NCBI GenBank assembly: GCA_018699075.1 | Contig: JABIPV010000365.1 | Coordinates: forward strand, 1-6,277 | Direction of reading: 5' to 3' | Source of the DNA: Kordiimonadaceae bacterium | GTDB lineage: Bacteria; Pseudomonadota; Alphaproteobacteria; Sphingomonadales; Emcibacteraceae | Length of the DNA: 6,277 bases | In this document: positions 6,017 through 6,277 of the stretch, piece by piece | How positions within the stretch are numbered: the stretch's first letter is position 1 | Layout: the number at the start of each line of letters is the position of its first letter | Translations under genes and position numbers: made by a program | Notes under the pieces: generated by a model | Told to the model about the DNA's origin: nothing | The model's input: only the letters and a program-made list of their open reading frames with translations | Database searches by the model: none

Positions 6017-6235
6017 TTACTTTCTCCCGAAATACTTTACTTAAATATTTTAATAAATCCAATTATGCTAACAGACTTACCGATCTAAAAATCAAAGTCC
6101 AATAATCTTTGGTGACAGAGCTATAACAATATATATATAACAGAACGAAATGATATGGTGTTTTTATTATAATAGATTATCGAGAAAGGTTATGAATAAT
6201 ATTTTTAAAATTTATTTGCATCCATATTCATTTAA
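6017..6235. promoter_or_regulatory. Divergent promoter region between the operon and a plus-strand gene
   Basis: This AT-rich spacer must carry the promoter of the seven-gene operon (minus strand) and probably that of the gene entering at the right end. A perfect TATAAT lies on the plus strand at 6168-6173, 18 nt before the purine-rich GAGAAAGG at 6182-6189. It has no good -35 partner, so activation or a degenerate promoter is possible. On the minus strand a CATAAT (plus 6062-6067) about 45 nt before the operon ATG is a possible -10, again with only a poor -35. A small inverted repeat, CAAAG-N9-CTTTG (6093-6111), lies upstream of that -10 and could be an operator half-site pair. These calls are made by eye and are weak individually. 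Divergent regulation of the operon is the general inference. Confidence 0.45.
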
Positions 6236-6239
6236 ATGA
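6192..6239 (+). CDS. Possible 15-codon leader ORF upstream of the right-end gene
   Basis: ATG at 6192 opens a 15-codon frame (MNNIFKIYLHPYSFK) ending with TGA at 6237-6239. A purine-rich GAGAAAGG (6182-6189) precedes it, although its GG is only 2 nt from the ATG, leaving GAGA at about 6 nt as the usable core. The stop overlaps the ATG at 6236 of the next frame as ATGA, a common translational-coupling arrangement. The right-end gene has no Shine-Dalgarno sequence of its own, so initiation by re-initiation from this leader is plausible. In AT-rich DNA a frame this short can also be chance, so confidence is low. Confidence 0.25.
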   Translation: MNNIFKIYLHPYSFK

Positions 6240-6243
6240 ATAT
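6224..6243. promoter_or_regulatory. Perfect 20-bp palindrome at the start of the right-end gene (candidate operator)
   Basis: The half-site ATATTCATTT (6224-6233) is followed directly by its exact reverse complement (6234-6243), with no spacer and no mismatch. It covers the ATG at 6236 and ends one base before the ATG at 6245. A length near 20 bp and perfect two-fold symmetry suit a dimeric helix-turn-helix repressor such as a TetR-family protein. A bound repressor here would block its own transcription, and possibly that of the divergent operon about 210 bp away. In RNA it could fold into an AU-rich hairpin over the start codon. High A+T content makes palindromes more likely by chance, but 10 perfect pairs are still notable. 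Confidence 0.55.
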
Positions 6244-6277
6244 TATGAAAAGTCCTATTCAAGGACGAGCCAAAAAA
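6236..6277 (+). CDS. 5' end of a plus-strand gene, possibly a TetR-type regulator (partial)
   Basis: The frame opens after a TAA at 6233-6235 with ATG 6236, has a second ATG at 6245, and runs off the window. Only MNIMKSPIQGRAKK is visible. A short basic, Pro/Gly-containing tail ending in GRAKK is a common way for TetR-family repressors to begin, just before helix 1 of the DNA-binding domain. The divergent orientation to a catabolic operon and the palindrome over the start fit a local regulator. Fourteen residues cannot prove a family, so this is a suggestion. No Shine-Dalgarno sequence is seen before either ATG. Translation may depend on the upstream 15-codon frame, whose stop overlaps the first ATG. 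Confidence 0.45.
   Translation, partial: MNIMKSPIQGRAKK

Noticed and set aside
6128..6139. Alternating AT run as a microsatellite or origin element
   Set aside because: It is too short and of a kind expected in AT-rich promoter DNA. No DnaA boxes or iterons are nearby.
1..6277. CRISPR arrays, tRNA or rRNA genes, insertion sequence ends
   Set aside because: I found no regularly spaced repeats, no cloverleaf or rRNA-like segments, and no transposase or paired terminal repeats when reading both strands.

Overview
The window is a piece of a bacterial chromosome, probably from a proteobacterium. The operon is moderately AT-rich and packed with almost no spacing. It encodes a Gram-negative style ABC importer with a lipoprotein-type solute-binding protein and an adrenodoxin/putidaredoxin-type ferredoxin. 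I lean towards a marine or environmental alpha- or gammaproteobacterium, but nothing here fixes the taxon.

Layout from left to right. Positions 1-48 hold the possible 3' end of an unidentified plus-strand gene. Positions 114-490 are a GC-rich island (about 58% G+C by hand count over 181-480, against 30-37% just to its right) with a coding-like frame that has no convincing start. It looks like a gene fragment or foreign DNA. Positions 491-751 are AT-rich and non-coding apart from one clear hairpin. From 6016 down to 752, all on the minus strand, runs a tight seven-gene operon. In transcription order it encodes a fumarylacetoacetate hydrolase (FAH) family enzyme, an NMT1/THI5-like solute-binding lipoprotein, a VOC/extradiol-dioxygenase-like protein, an ABC permease, an ABC ATPase, an alpha/beta hydrolase and a [2Fe-2S] ferredoxin. 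Intergenic gaps run from a 1-nt overlap to 16 nt. Positions 6017-6235 are a divergent promoter region. At 6236 or 6245 a plus-strand gene begins and runs off the window. Its first residues resemble a TetR-type regulator, and a perfect 20-bp palindrome sits on its start.

How the genes may work together (inference). The importer is of the SsuABC/TauABC type, used for sulfonates, thiamine precursors and aromatic acids. It is interleaved with a possible ring-cleavage dioxygenase and two enzymes of the kinds that process ring-cleavage products (alpha/beta C-C hydrolase, FAH-type hydrolase or isomerase). The ferredoxin would feed electrons to an oxygenase (Rieske or P450) that is not in this window. 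The simplest reading is an uptake-plus-catabolism operon for an aromatic or cyclic organic compound, controlled by the divergent regulator. The substrate cannot be read from the sequence.
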